A stretch of 64,000 bases of DNA from Phoronis australis (Eukaryota; Phoronida; Phoronidae). A program made the position numbers and the translations under genes. The stretch lies in assembly GCA_002633005.1 (NCBI GenBank), contig NMRA01000286.1, positions 486,503 through 550,502 on the forward strand, written 5' to 3'. Below the pieces are notes generated by a model. It did no database searches and had not been told where the DNA came from. It saw only the letters and a program-made list of their open reading frames with translations. Positions within the stretch are counted from its first letter, which is position 1. Every line of letters starts with the position of its first letter. Shown piece by piece: positions 22,930 to 35,846 of the stretch.

Positions 22930-25900
22930 AAAGAATATGTTCAATATTGAACTTACTGAGTTGTTTTGTGCTTCGGAAAGATGTGCATTAACGACTGAGA
23001 AATGTCAACAAGTAGTATATCTATTCAGCTGGGTTCAGTTGCATAAAAGTTGCTTTGTCATAAAAGTTGTTTTTTCTTTGTTTGCTTTCTGTTTCTTTGT
23101 TCTCAGATCGCTACAGATCAATTTTTGGTTTGAGGAGCCAATGCGCTATATGTATGGTGACGACACGTCATTGCTCGCCAAGCCAGGCAGCGCGTGCCAC
23201 GCGGTCCGCCATATTGGTAGGGGGGAAGAAATGTAGACAAAAGCACGTTCGCGTTATGAAAGCCTACAATAAAATTTTAAATACTAGAGAGGTTTTACAA
23301 TATTGATAACACAAAGCAAAGTAAGCCTGTAACCTACGCACTGCTTATTAAACGGTTAGTGCACAGACAAATTACCCCTGGCCAATGCTTTGGCTGGATT
23401 TCTCTGCTACTACGGCCTGCCTGGGAGGTCCCGGCCGACTCATATGTATTTTAAAAACACAATTACACCGAAATATAAACATTTTGTAAAGTTTGGAAAA
23501 TGTTTCCTTTATACCTTTGTATAGTTATCTACGTCATTAATTTTTTAGTTATTTTAACTGTATAGTAATTAGTTTCAGTTGCTTTCAAACCGACAAGATG
23601 ATCAGCTGGCAAAGGGACACTCCCGCCATTGAACACTGCATTCCCAAACTTTTAGGCTGGGTTTGTAGGGGAACTTCTTTTTCTGTCAGCGTTGGCTCAT
23701 CGTTTTGGCATACACAATAAATAGATCCAAAGGGCTAAGGTAAATTCTATGAACTTCCCCTACCTGGATCCCATCTGAACTGAAGTATTGAACACACTGC
23801 TTGTACGTTCGAAGTACGCATGTAGAAGTGCTGAGGTGTCCTTCAATGGTATACTACGATCATTCAACTCTCTGGTATTACTTGTCCCAGTACCAAAAAT
23901 ATTTTATCGTGGAAAGCCAATGAAATTACATGATCTCAAAATTCAAACCGTTGTATCTTAGACCCTGTTGTCAAAAACACACTTATGGCAAAGCGTGTAC
24001 ATTGGCGGATCCAGAGTTTTAAAAAGGTGTTCGCAAAATTACAACCAATCAATGTACCCCCTTGGATCCGACTTGTTAACCCATATAACTGCTCGGGCTA
24101 GCCTCGGTTAAAGGACGTGGTTTACTAACATCTTTTTAAGTGGGTGCAACAGCTGTTGTAGGGACCAGATAGAGTCAAACAATTGTTTTTGCGATCGGAT
24201 TCTCTACCGCAAAATGATTTTCTTCCAATTTTTAAACTTCAAAAGTCAAAAAATTACACCATTGGTTCTAGGTCCGAGGTCTACTCTTTGTTGTTGAAAT
24301 CGAACTCAACATTATTTTTGAAGTTTTCCGCTCCCCTTAATACAAACTTTAGATATGTGCCAGACTCTATAATTCCGTGCTCGGGTAGGTTAGGTTTTCG
24401 TGGATGATTGTCTAACGATCCTAGTTCGCACTTGATGACACTAACATTAAAGCTATTAGTTCAAGTCCGAACTCGAACTTTCAGTTCTTAATATAAATTG
24501 CGCGTTGATGCTCGAATTGTAGCTCGTATCTAAGAGTCATCAAATGCAAATTTAGACTAGAAACTCAGTGTGTAAATTATAATGTACGCGAGCATAGAAC
24601 TTATTAATACTTATCTTGAGTTTGTACCCAAAACAGTACGTAAAATGGTAAAAACATCTTGAGTTCAATTCCCAGTACAAAAATTAGACCCCGAGTTGTT
24701 TAAAAAATCAGAGACTCTTTTTTAGGAAAAAGGATCCCTACCCATTTCTGGTGGCATCAGGTGACTCCGAGGAAAAAAAGAACCCGATTCATTTCATCTG
24801 GCATAAGACAATGTTGGGGGAGCAAAGACATCGACCCATTTCAGTTGGCCTTTTCTACATGAAACTTTGGACATCTACACACTGACACATCGGAACGTAA
24901 GGTTTCAAATAATGACGAACTAGAACTATATGCTATTATATTTGGCCTAAAAGTCATGAATGCAATAGCCTTTTGAAAAAAATGAGCTTGATCAGCTTCT
25001 GCCTCGACAACCAGTGTTGAATGACTCAGTGAGCAACATGATTCATTCAGTTATTATAGTACTAGGCCACCAACAACTCAATCAATTCAAAATTTTCAGT
25101 TCCGTACTGTGTTTCAGTAGTGGTTGTTCAAGTGAAGTAAGTTGTTGCTGCCTTTACTGTAACGCTTATTTCATGAACAAAACAAAACACTTCACACCTC
25201 TTCTCAAGATCCCACAACAGATCAAAATGTGCACGACTTCAGTAACATAAGCGGCCCATTGTGTTCTTCAGCTTTGCAAGTAATAAAACGCTACACTTGA
25301 CTGGGGATGGGGAAGTCTCACAGCATTTAGTGCTTGACATGATTGCAAAGACTTTAAGGACAACAAAACCTGCAATGTACTCCACAATGTTAGACCACAA
25401 TGAGGGGCGCAGACGGCTGTTGAATGGTACGTGTTAGTAGCTTCTCTTCTTGATGGACTATGATGGCCAGGAGTAATGCCGACGTGGACTGATGAAAAAT
25501 ACCCACGAACTGTCGTCAATTCGTACTGTTGTTCCAACCCACTGAAAACGCAATACAAAAATGAATGAGATCCACGTGGGATAATTTGCATCAACAACGA
25601 ATGCCCCTCTCCAAGCAATCCAGACTTGAAAGTTCCCCGGAGCCGAAATTCGAATACGCCAAAAAGCTCGTATTGCACAGGCAAGCACTTTTCATATATT
25701 GCTCAGTGCCACCTTTTGGCCAAAACACACGTCTTTGTACCCTCAATCAATTATGGAGTTGCACTCGTTTTTCGAGTCACTGTTTTGGTTTATAAGATGT
25801 TGTAAACATTAAAGTCTTAGGCCAAAAATTGTTACCGTGGGCTGCCCCCTGTTTTCTTTTTGAAAATCGAGTTTATGCTGCGGTGTTTTCTTAGTTAACT

Positions 25901-27231
25901 TTTTCACAAAAGAAAGAAACCTGAGTCGAGCAAAAGTGATGCGGGGGTCCATTTTTTTGCACCGCTTGGCAAATGATGGCATTTCAAAACTCAGTGCTAA
26001 CCTTTGGTTACAAACCTTTGTACAGTTTTTAATAATCATGAACCCTTGACTGAAAATGATACGGGAGGGCGATATTTTACTTGGTGAGTTCACACGTCAA
26101 AGTGACTCGGGGAAGAGACCAGAACCAAGTGTTCTTCTTCTCAGGATATATGAGTGCGAGAAATGGGGGTGTTTTTTCATCTAGCATCCATTACAGTTTC
26201 GTGACAATATGGACTTAATCTATCGGGACGAGCTTATGTCTTCACGATACGATGAATTTACGAACAAAAAATGTCCACGCTTCTTCAAGAATCGTACATT
26301 TCCGTATAAGAAACCAGCTACAAATATTCTTGTCATATCGCGCACCCTTGAATAGGAATTTCATTCATCAAGAATCTGTTCCAAGGTTTCAGACCATTGA
26401 ATGCTGACTATCTTTAGACAGCTGGTCTTCAACCACTTCCCCGAATGTCAACATAAACTACAATATATCATCGCAAACGGCCGTAAACACAACTCGTGGT
26501 ATGTCACGTGACGATGACTTTGACACGGATGGAGTTTGCGTGATTGGGGGGAATTCCCAAAAATCAGAAATCAACACTTTGCAATCATCACGCAACGTTG
26601 CTAGACGTAATTACAGGTAAGCATTTGAATGTTGGTATCAACGCATTGAACATAAAAACATGCTTTGACAACTCTGCTTGCACCAAGTGCACGGAATGAC
26701 GTAATTACTGCCGCAGAATGTGTTCGTATATGTTAGCCTCATTTTATACATATATATAGGCCCCTATAAATATAATCATTTTATTACATAACTTTACTTG
26801 TTGATTACCCCCACTTTCTCAGAGAGTGATGTTCAGTAATTCTTCTTTTTCTTAGAACTATATGTTTACGAGCACACTGTGTCTTTCAATGTTTATGGTT
26901 GATTGTTATATCTCGTTGCCCTTAATATACGCTTTACTCAGGTCTTTTCACGACAGTTTGTGTTACGATCTGCAGTTTATTGAAATAGCGGCTAGTTATA
27001 GACCCAACCTCGTTTCCGACAAACCACCGTCGTAGTCGAATCGTATTCTCCCGCGCGCCACAGACACTGCACGTAATATCGATTGTGGTGATGATAATGC
27101 CAACACAATCATGACAAAGGATGGTGACGGTCGTAACGATGACGACGGTATGCGTGGTTACGGCATTGGCGACTGTGAAATTGGATAAACTGAGAATTTG
27201 AAGTACTGCTTCCTTATTGTTTTTATAACAG
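22930..27231. other. Gene-poor interval
   Basis: No supported gene. A GGCGGATCCAGAG sequence near 24004 resembles the terminal repeat of the elements at 7308 and 9235, so another degraded element may start there; I could not find its partner. Minus-strand open frames at 25268-25688 lack a recognisable domain, although one follows a good acceptor (TTTTTGTATTGCGTTTTCAG, near 25543). Confidence 0.35.
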
Positions 27232-27404
27232 CGGTGGCCGTAGAACAGACAGCAGCAGTATATCGAAACCGAAACCGAAACCCCAGGTCGTCAGTTGATA
27301 TTAATTGCGGTAGTGTCTGCGATCTGTGTCTAATGAACCTTTTCAGAACACAGGTTCTCCCGGTTGTGCTGCACTGCGAATCTGGGTGCGAACCGAAAAA
27401 AGAC
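27232..27404 (+). CDS. Prohormone-like gene, cysteine-domain exon
   Basis: Bounded by consensus splice sites. The open frame extends upstream of the acceptor to a TTG without any ATG; that hydrophobic stretch is best explained as the translated polypyrimidine tract. The exon starts in phase with two bases of a split codon, so a coding exon must precede it. Confidence 0.5.
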
Positions 27405-29639
27405 GTAAGTAAATTACTTCTCTCTCCGTTCAGGTCTTTCAACGTGGTCGGTTAACATAATTCGGTATAAAATAACCATGAATTCACGTTATTTGAGACA
27501 GAAGCGGAGAGCATGTGCAACGATATTGGTCTTGCTGCGTTCAGTATTCTGGGAACTAGGGCAGTGCAACTCAGCATGGAGGTCACACACAAGCCAATAG
27601 AGTATGATCTCATAACCGAGTGATTTAGGGTAGTTTAGCGTAAAAGCATGAACTAGGGTGGACTAACATGAAGCAGGTCCTCTACGTACGATTGATAACT
27701 CTCATGTAACGTGTTGACTTAAAGTGTCGTCATCTGAGTTTAGTCCTAGCGCAGAATCGAATCTGAGCGGCATCACAGTCAAACGCTCTGTAATTGATTG
27801 AGCACTATTTGGAAGAATATCTCAACCGTATGTTATCTGGTTAAACCACTGGCGTTGAGTTCAGGGGAAGTCAACGGCGAAAATAAGCGATTTATAATCA
27901 AACCAGAAAAAACACAAAGGATTTTATTGTTTTATAGTTTGGTAACCATTGCGAGTCTGCGCATTAGTTTGGACAATGAACTACCGCTAAGCTCCGCAAA
28001 TCCGTTAGTCGTACAAGTCGGCTAAAGCTTTTTGACAAGAAAATGACAAAAAATCTATTTTTAAATGCCAGATAGAAATGAAACCATGGTTTCTTTAGTA
28101 ACAGGTCATCCCATTCAACACAGAAAAAAACGGTTGTTTAAAGAAAAAATACGCATAATCTAACCGAACAACCCTGTCACCTCATCGTTTGATATCAGTC
28201 GGGTTCATCTCGCTTCGTGTTTTCGGCATACATGTTCCGGGGTTTTGCTTATTTCTTTGCATCTGCTCCACCGATTTACAAAATGTTTGTGTTAATCAGT
28301 CACTAAAGCCTTGAAGAAAAACGGCATATCAGGATTTTTCATTTATTTTTTTGTGTTATTGATCAGCCCTTAAAGTTGGGAGAAGCACATCGAGAATTCA
28401 AACTTTCTGTTTTTTCTGTAAGATTTATTTTAATGTTTGATTTCTAAAGGCCTTTCCATATTGACTTAACTCCGGTCTAAACGGAGCGTCGACGTTAACT
28501 GCGATGATAACTAAACCATTCATACTGGCTTCGGTAGTTTAAAGAACATCGAAGTAAACGGCAGGTGACGCTGTTGTCATCGCAGTAATCGCAAGGTAGC
28601 GCAGCAGCTAAGATCTTTTTAATGTGACAATTCGGGGACATTTACATGTGCTAATTGACATAATCTTATTTTTAAATCGATTGGTTATTATTGGAGCAAA
28701 ATATAAGCAGCTATTAGTGACGGTACTACCCTGTAATTGTTGACTGGACCGAAGTTAACCGTTCATACTGCACCGCAGCGTCGACGCTGCGCTTTTAAAT
28801 CCTCCTGTTAACTACGATGTTAACTGGAGCTGTTAACTTCGATCCAGAACCGGAGTTAAGCGTTCATACTGACCGTAACTCCCCAAAGCAACAACGTTAG
28901 TATGAAAGGCCTGTAAGACTTAATTTTAACTTTAATTTGCGTTTGCGACGTTGAAGATGTCATTATGTTGATGAAGTGACAAAACATGTTTTCAAGAATA
29001 ATGAAATATTATTCTAATATTTTGCATATTGTGTGCAGTTATGCCAAGCATTCAAATAGTAACTCGTTTCCAAAAATGCCGTCGTTTCCATCAGCGGTTT
29101 TTCAGAAAAAAAAAAGCTCACTCGGTGCGATCTAACGGACATTGGACATGGAAAATTGAATAACTAAAATCTAAAAGATCAGCTGACAGTGCATGGTAGA
29201 CGAGAATTGGATAAACATAGACAGTTTCACTAAAATCTTTTACGCCCATTTTGGAAATGATTTTCAGATTGTGGCGGCGTAGTCCGTTTTTTGTGTACCG
29301 CAGAAGATTAAAGTCCTTCTCTCACGCGTTGTTAACCCTTATTACATGGTTAGAAGATGTTATAAGGATCCAAGAAGAACCTACCCCATAACTAATACAC
29401 GATCCGTACTCGAAAACAGTTTAAATGAACGCGCCACTCACGATTCGCACCCGAAGAAACACCGCCATTTTAAACTTGCCGCGAACCCGGAAGTACAATT
29501 CATTCAGGAACCCAGGCCGAGAAAACGCCGTCAGTGCGACTGGAGCAGTGCCTGTACTGTTACCAGCCAGCAAACGGGGATAAAAAAATCGACAGAAACG
29601 GAAATTTTATGGAATTTGCTGAAGAAATGTGGCGAATAA
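27232..29639 (+). CDS. Secreted prohormone-like protein, two 3' exons (5' partial)
   Basis: Exons 27232-27404 and 29304-29639 join in phase 0 and give about 168 residues; the signal-peptide exon was not identified. Exon a has a strong acceptor (CTTATTGTTTTTATAACAG) and donor GAC|GTAAGT. It encodes VAVEQTAAVYRNRNRNP, then CGSVCDLC, 15 residues, then CESGCE. The spacing C-x3-C-x2-C-x15-C-x3-C-E is close to the N-terminal domain of vertebrate opioid precursors, and a sixth cysteine follows in exon b. Exon b has several dibasic sites, including PRPRKRR then QCDWSSACTVTSQQTGI then KK, which would release a peptide with a five-residue Cys ring (C-x5-C). No YGGF core is present. The stop overlaps AATAAA (29635-29640). 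Alternatives: another cysteine-rich secreted factor, or a chance pair of open frames. Confidence 0.5.
28448..28912. mobile_element. MITE with AGGCCTTTCnATA termini
   Basis: The left end AGGCCTTTCCATATTGACTT is mirrored by the right end AGTATGAAAGGCCT. Inner copies of TTAACTCCGG and GTCGACG also occur in both orientations. Lies in the intron between the two prohormone-like exons. The target duplication is not resolved. Confidence 0.6.
29304..29639 (+). CDS. Prohormone-like gene, terminal exon with dibasic sites
   Basis: The acceptor TTTTTTGTGTACCGCAG is followed by an uninterrupted frame through ATG 29346 to TAA. It encodes a basic, hydrophilic polypeptide with KK, RR and RKRR sites and four cysteines. 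It could instead be read from ATG 29346 as a free-standing 97-aa ORF, which I think less likely because the frame is open and in phase back to the acceptor. Confidence 0.5.
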   Translation, partial: KIKVLLSRVVNPYYMVRRCYKDPRRTYPITNTRSVLENSLNERATHDSHPKKHRHFKLAANPEVQFIQEPRPRKRRQCDWSSACTVTSQQTGIKKSTETEILWNLLKKCGE

Positions 29640-31041
29640 ATTTTGACAGAAATTATTTTGCCAGACTCGGGACCGCAGCCTATCGGACCCGGTGCGGATC
29701 GAGACCAGACACTGGCGAACGGTAAATGCATGCGGTTGCAAGCTGTTTTGTCGAAGTAAAATGGTCAAATGATAAATGCTGCATATATTCAAGGGTAGTT
29801 TCAGACACTTGCATGAAATTACGGGCTGGTTAGTCCTGTGTCACACTGCNNNNNNNNNNNNNNNNNNNNNNNNNNNNNNNNNNNNNNNNNNNNNNNNNNN
29901 NNNNNNNNNNNNNNNNNNNNNNNNNNNNNNNNNNNNNNNNNNNNNNNNNNNNNNNNNNNNNNNNNNNNNNNNNNNNNNNNNNNNNNNNNNNNNNNNNNNN
30001 NNNNNNNNNNNNNNNNNNNNNNNNNNNNNNNNNNNNNNNNNNNNNNNNNNNNNNNNNNNNNNNNNNNNNNNNNNNNNNNNNNNNNNNNNNNNNNNNNNNN
30101 NNNNNNNNNNNNNNNNNNNNNNNNNNNNNNNNNNNNNNNNNNNNNNNNNNNNNNNNNNNNNNNNNNNNNNNNNNNNNNNNNNNNNNNNNNNNNNNNNNNN
30201 NNNNNNNNNNNNNNNNNNNNNNNNNNNNNNNNNNNNNNNNNNNNNNNNNNNNNNNNNNNNNNNNNNNNNNNNNNNNNNNNNNNNNNNNNNNNNNNNNNNN
30301 NNNNNNNNNNNNNNNNNNNNNNNNNNNNNNNNNNNNNNNNNNNNNNNNNNNNNNNNNNNNNNNNNNNNNNNNNNNNNNNNNNNNNNNNNNNNNNNNNNNN
30401 NNNNNNNNNNNNNNNNNNNNNNNNNNNNNNNNNNNNNNNNNNNNNNNNNNNNNNNNNNNNNNNNNNNNNNNNNNNNNNNNNNNNNNNNNNNNNNNNNNNN
30501 GACCACTAACTACAAACTATAAATACACTACATATGCAAACGAATCACGATATATTACTAATAAAACAAAATAATGAAGACTTTTCGAGCAAGCCATAGC
30601 ACATTCAGTTACAAGGAAAAAATGGCGGCGTTCAGGACAAGTTCCTGAACTGATGAGCCGGAAATGTGGGTACGGAAATAACCGATGACAACCGGTAATC
30701 ATACGCTCAGAGAGAAGGGTCAAATACTGTTAAAAATCGCTTTTGGCAAGAAAGGCGAAAAGAATATAAAGAAAGGGTGTCGAAAATAAGAATTTATGTA
30801 GTAAGTATTTTCGGATACTGGAACCACATGGGCAGTTTGCAAGAAGGACTTTAAAGTTGTTATGCATTTGCTTATCTTATTAACGAAATTTGCTCACCTT
30901 GGTTTGCAAGAATACAATAAATCCCGCATGGGATTTGAACATACCTGTCCTTTTGATCGCTCTGTTTATTACATACTCTTATATATTACTAGCATGATTG
31001 TTGTATCTTCCATGTCCTGAGAAAACAATCTTTCAATTACA
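29640..31041. other. Spacer containing an assembly gap
   Basis: Positions 29850-30500 are Ns. The rest shows no supported gene. AG at 31041-31042 (CTTTCAATTACAG) looks like a splice acceptor for a 5'-UTR exon of the GTPase gene. Confidence 0.45.
29850..30500. other. Assembly gap (N)
   Basis: 651 Ns. Confidence 1.
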
Positions 31042-31101
31042 GGTTTGATCTGCAAATTTTTGAGCAACGACTAATTCCAACTACTTCTAATACTGGTTTA
31101 A

Positions 31102-32115
31102 ATGGCCTCGCTTATGCCACGGATCAAATGCATCTGGCGTGAACTGACTGCCTTCGCGCTTCAGCTTGTCATTGTTGTATTGTGGATTCTTGGAATGACT
31201 GGCAAATTAGGGCGCCTACCGGACTTCATGGTGAAAATACAACAGTGGAGCGGCCTTATGAACTCTGTTTTTGCAGTTCTGAATGTTGTTATCCTGGTAA
31301 TAATTGCATGTTGTGCCAAAAAGTCAATCGACACTGAAAGACATCCAGAATACAGAAGACTAACCCGGAACATTGTTGAGGTTTACAAGGCCGTAGAGGA
31401 CCGTGATGAGAACATCGAGCAGTGGCTTGTACAGGAACGAAAGCATCGAGACGCACAGTTTCAGCAACTACAGCAGACTCAGAGGCACTTGGTAGACTGC
31501 TTGAATAGAAGGGAACACAAGGAAATGCTAAACATTTTGTCAAACCAGCCGCCACCACAGCCTGTTGTCGTCAAAAGTATCGAGCACAGGCAGCGATTGT
31601 TTTCAGGTGATGCCATCAAAATGGCTGTGGCCGGATCCTCACGCAGTGGCAAAACAAGCTTGTTGAACCGGTGGAGAAATGAAAGCGAGTCCCTCGGCTT
31701 AAAGGTAGAGATGAAGATTGTCAATACAAGCATTGGCAGTGCACCACTGGAGGTCAGTGACATCCCCGGGGACAGTCCTAGTCTGACAAACTCTGGTCAG
31801 GCCTTTGCGTACGATCCCAGTCACCGAATTCAAAATTTTTCATGTGTTGTGATTGTGGTCGACGGCACTAGCGAAAAGTCATTAGATACTGGGATTTGGT
31901 GGTACAAGCAAGCGAGGGTTGATTGTTTTGTCGTGTGTATTGTGAACAAAATTGATCTTCCGAACCAGATGAACCGCGAGATACTCCGAAATCGCTTGCA
32001 TGAAATACCTTGGTACGAAGTTTCCGCGGTAACTGGCTACAATGTGAATCACGTGTTCTCGTTAATCGCACTTGGAGCTGTCCTCGTAGATTGCAAACAA
32101 CAGATTACCGCTTAA
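31102..32115 (+). CDS. Membrane-anchored Ras-like GTPase with N-terminal transmembrane hairpin (unassigned family)
   Basis: One uninterrupted coding exon of 337 aa from ATG 31102, probably after a 5'-UTR intron ending at 31042. Domains in order: transmembrane helix about 14-33, short loop, second helix about 51-71 followed by KK; a charged, Q-rich probable coiled coil about 92-148; then a G domain. Seen G motifs: P-loop GSSRSGKTS at 178-186, DIPG at 220-223, NKID at 282-285, SAVTG at 308-312. Both helices near the N-terminus imply a hairpin with coil and G domain facing the cytosol; no C-terminal prenylation box is present, consistent with anchoring by the hairpin. The G4/G5 style is Ras/Rab-like. 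It differs from SRP receptor beta, which has one helix and no long coil. AATAAA at 32367-32372 is a candidate polyadenylation signal. I cannot name an orthologue. Confidence 0.8.
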   Translation: MASLMPRIKCIWRELTAFALQLVIVVLWILGMTGKLGRLPDFMVKIQQWSGLMNSVFAVLNVVILVIIACCAKKSIDTERHPEYRRLTRNIVEVYKAVEDRDENIEQWLVQERKHRDAQFQQLQQTQRHLVDCLNRREHKEMLNILSNQPPPQPVVVKSIEHRQRLFSGDAIKMAVAGSSRSGKTSLLNRWRNESESLGLKVEMKIVNTSIGSAPLEVSDIPGDSPSLTNSGQAFAYDPSHRIQNFSCVVIVVDGTSEKSLDTGIWWYKQARVDCFVVCIVNKIDLPNQMNREILRNRLHEIPWYEVSAVTGYNVNHVFSLIALGAVLVDCKQQITA

Positions 32116-35100
32116 CCAGCGACTTACGTGAAAAGCTGTAGTCGACCATTCTACAGATAGCGTGTTACGTCATGAACACAAGATGATGGGAAAGGTTAAA
32201 TTGTCCAGTCACATCTCGTCACGTAAACTTGGAAAGATTTTATCAGACGTGAGGCTGGCGCAGGGAACAATGTTTAGCGGTAAGAGGCACTGAATATGAT
32301 GGGTCATATCTACATAACGCCGTAAATGGTCCGAGAATCAACAGTGACGATGCTCAGTACGGTTTAAATAAAGGTAACCCGCCGCCAAAATGTTACCCGA
32401 ATCAAACTTTAAAATCAATCTACGATGAGTGGATGACAAATCTGTCAAATTACAAAAAATAATGTTGATTCGTTAACCGTTTTATTGTCTGTTAAAAATT
32501 TTGCTCCAAGTGCCCACCTGCTAGCATCAAGGACACTTACTAGCTGGCAAGACCGTCTTAACCACAGGGCCCCCTCGACACCAAATCGCGTACACCTTGC
32601 AGTTACAAGACCCCACACAACTTATCTCATTGTTTAGAAAACTTGCGACATCAATGTTTTTGGCTTATCGGCAATCCTGCCGATTAATGAACGTGGACGG
32701 TTCATGTTTACCTCTTACCGTTGTGCAGGTAGGGCAAGAAGTCCTAGTGCTCGGGGGGTGGGGGTACTTGCCGGCGGCGAACAAAGTTGGCGTACGCCAT
32801 TGTGTGCAGATGTCATTCGCATATGTTTCAAAAGGTGATTCTCCAGGTGACGTAGACAAAAGCAAGCCAACACGCTTAACAGTTCGTTACATTTGACACT
32901 TTATGGCACTAGAGGGCTCAGGCTATGCTTCTTAACATACTGTAGGAACCAAATTTACAGGTGTTAACGTTCAAGTTAGGCTTTAAAGATACTCTTAACT
33001 ATGCTAATGTAAAGCATGCAGGAACTAAAACTACAATGTTATCTATAAAACGCATCGTTTGCACAAACTCCGTCTTCTCCGCTCCACTACAGACCTTCGT
33101 TGCGCCCGTTTCGGCCCGCCTTGGTCCCAGGTATTTCACCGGCCCCCTATTTGGATTCGAGGTGTTCTATTTTTTTCTCACGGGCCGGAGGGAGGGTGGC
33201 CGGTTTCGTACGTCAGTTCGTCAGCTCAATGGCCTGGGTGACGTCACTCCATCGGCTTAATTTCACTCCCCCCGACTTCTCATCGTGACTGTCGCCGCCA
33301 AAATTAATGGTGCTTTTACCCTGGTGTCGGAGAATTGGCGTTCTTCAGTTATTTTGCTGCTAAAATTGCGATGCGCTCTTTGGGTGCCATTGCGTCTACT
33401 GTTGGTCAATTTCCATGTTATTCAATCAAATGTGAGGTTGCGTAAATGTCATAACAATCGTAAGTGGTTTCATTTCATCACAAGTTTTTACTATTTTATT
33501 ATCATAAAACTCAATTTCAGAAAAACTCTCGAGAGAAATGGCGCGCACGTGCGCGTGTCACAAGTAAGCACTGTTTTCAAAACGACCGCAGATTTTTCAT
33601 TGTTACAAAAGGCGAAGAATTAAGAAAAATAACGTTTAATAGATTGTCTTTTTATTTGTATAAACGGCTATAACGGGCAAGATGAATGTAGGTTCATTCC
33701 CAAATTCTGCATGCACCCCTCTAGGTTGTTAGCTCTAAGTTTCACGACGAGGTGACAAGCTGAGCACCCGTGGTTGTGTGAAATTTTGGTGTCTAATGGA
33801 ACTCTACACACAGCTACCTAGTTGTATGTTGACGATAATCTTCATACAGATAGCTTGGCTTTATACCTCCGGATGTAGGCCTACATTTATGATTCAACGT
33901 GTGTACTATACAGTATTTAAAATGCTTTCTTAGTTTTCACTTGAAAGAATATCTGATTAGCCTGTACTTTGTGTTACGACAGGATCAAATATTCTGGAAA
34001 GAAATTTGTACTGCCTGGGGAAAGTATCCCGCAGCTGCACACCTTGCCTACAGTGACTGTTCTGCTTGAAGCTTTGAACACGGCCTTTTCAAGAAGATAT
34101 CTATCTCTTGCTATGAATGTTCACTCTTAGGAGTACATGTATCTATTTCCCTCGGCGTTTCCCACCGTAGCCCAGTGTTACCCATGCGAAAGCACGGGTA
34201 ACGGCTAGTTTTAACATAATCTACGTTAAACAAAATGCAGTTTTATTCACTGACAACTTGTAAACGTGAAAACAAAAATTCTACAAATAGGTGACCTTCG
34301 CACCAAGGACGACCTCGGGGGCTCACATAGCCTGCGTTATTTCCCAGTATCATGTTACGATACTTTCTGGACACAGTTCAATGATTTGCGGCGGATCATT
34401 TTTACCACAAAACTCGTCTCTCAAAAACATTTGGCCATTTTCAACATGCTACTTCACATTCACACCATCAGTATATGTTGTGTTCCTGTCTAATGTAGCC
34501 AAGCAATATCACAAAGATAAGGAATGAGCGTGCAAGTTCCACTTTAAGCTCCCCTTGCCTTGCCAACCACCAGAATTGACAGTTACGAAATAGAAATTCG
34601 TATTCTTGTATCAATAAAGACCAGTAATGCCATGGCACAGGCAACATTTTTGGGTCACATTATAAATAGGGCCTACATGAATATCTGGGGGGTGTTCTAT
34701 AGACGCGAGGCACTACATAGTAAAGCTACTGTGATCACGTGGTTTGCTTGCAGTGCATGACGATAGCTAAGACTTGCTTTTATCGCCAGAAACTTTCTCT
34801 ACGTAAAGTAATCCTGAATTCGTGGTCTTGTCTATGAACGTACTAGCGTATCGCAGTACACAGGAACTCTGGATGCTTATTTTTGGGCTTCAACGTATTA
34901 AGTGGCTTACTATTGCTTTCGTAAAAGGTAGACATGTTTAAAAAAGGATACTGATTTCAATCATTTTCGTCAAACCCTTAACGCCCACCCAGAATTCTTT
35001 TATGAAAAACAGAGTTGTTTTAGTACTGAGGCCTACTGTAGGTGTGTCAGAGTTGAAATACGAGAATAAATTTGTATCAAATAGCAATATGTTTTATTCA

Positions 35101-35846
35101 ATTTACAAGTTATTATAAACCCACAAAACATAATAGTATGTCAATGTTGCAAGTCTTATTAATACGGAGTCCCCAAAAATGTATTCACACAAACGCCGTG
35201 CGTTCAGATTTAGTTCCCGCGGATCAGGCGCACTAGATAACCCATATATGTTAGCAATGGGTGAACTCGGGATAGACTCGAGATTTCGCTAAAAAATCGA
35301 AGTTTTAAGTTAAGACATTTATAGCTTTAATACCGGAGTCTCCAACTGCAAACTAGCATTCCAGGCATCCATCTAAACCATAATGTACTCGAGCACAGAA
35401 AATTATATTCTTATCTTGAGTTCACACAAAAACGTGATAGAAATTGTGAAAATATATTTATACGTACAAATATCGGAATCCGGGCCCGGAACCACTTACT
35501 AAAAACATAAAAATGTCCATTCTCTTGTTCGATTGGAATAGTCTACGACATTCTGGTACAGGACAAAGTGGAAACAGAGAAGTGAAAAGTACAAAGGTTT
35601 CATTTTCATGGTCAAAGTGACTATCATCAAGTAGCCGGAGCCATCAATCACAAAACGACAGGGACGTCTTACATATCACAGAACAATGTTAAAAGTAACC
35701 GCTCTTCTTTACAAAAAAAAAAACGTATAATATCACAGGCACCGGCTTTTGTCCGAGAGACAGCGGACCTTTCTTGATCTCAAGGCAGCCTAAACACTTG
35801 GTGAAGTACCTATATTTTGCACAGCTCAATGCAGGGCATATTCAAG
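32116..35846. other. Intergenic, no supported gene
   Basis: 3' UTR of the GTPase gene presumably extends to about 32390. A GC-richer stretch lies at 33080-33290. GCACGGGTAACGGCTAGTTT near 34192 resembles a LINE 3' terminal hairpin but I cannot connect it to coding sequence. Confidence 0.35.

Noticed and set aside
25268-25688. Minus-strand frames of 138 and 76 residues, one after a good acceptor
   Set aside because: No recognisable domain, no partner exon, and the two frames compete. Not enough to call a gene.
27198-27231. Apparent signal peptide (KYCFLIVFITAVAV) in the open frame
   Set aside because: It starts at TTG without an ATG, and the hydrophobic run coincides with the polypyrimidine tract of a strong acceptor; the pyrimidines explain it.
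27232-29639. A true opioid precursor
   Set aside because: There is no YGGF core in the visible exons, so only the cysteine spacing is similar.
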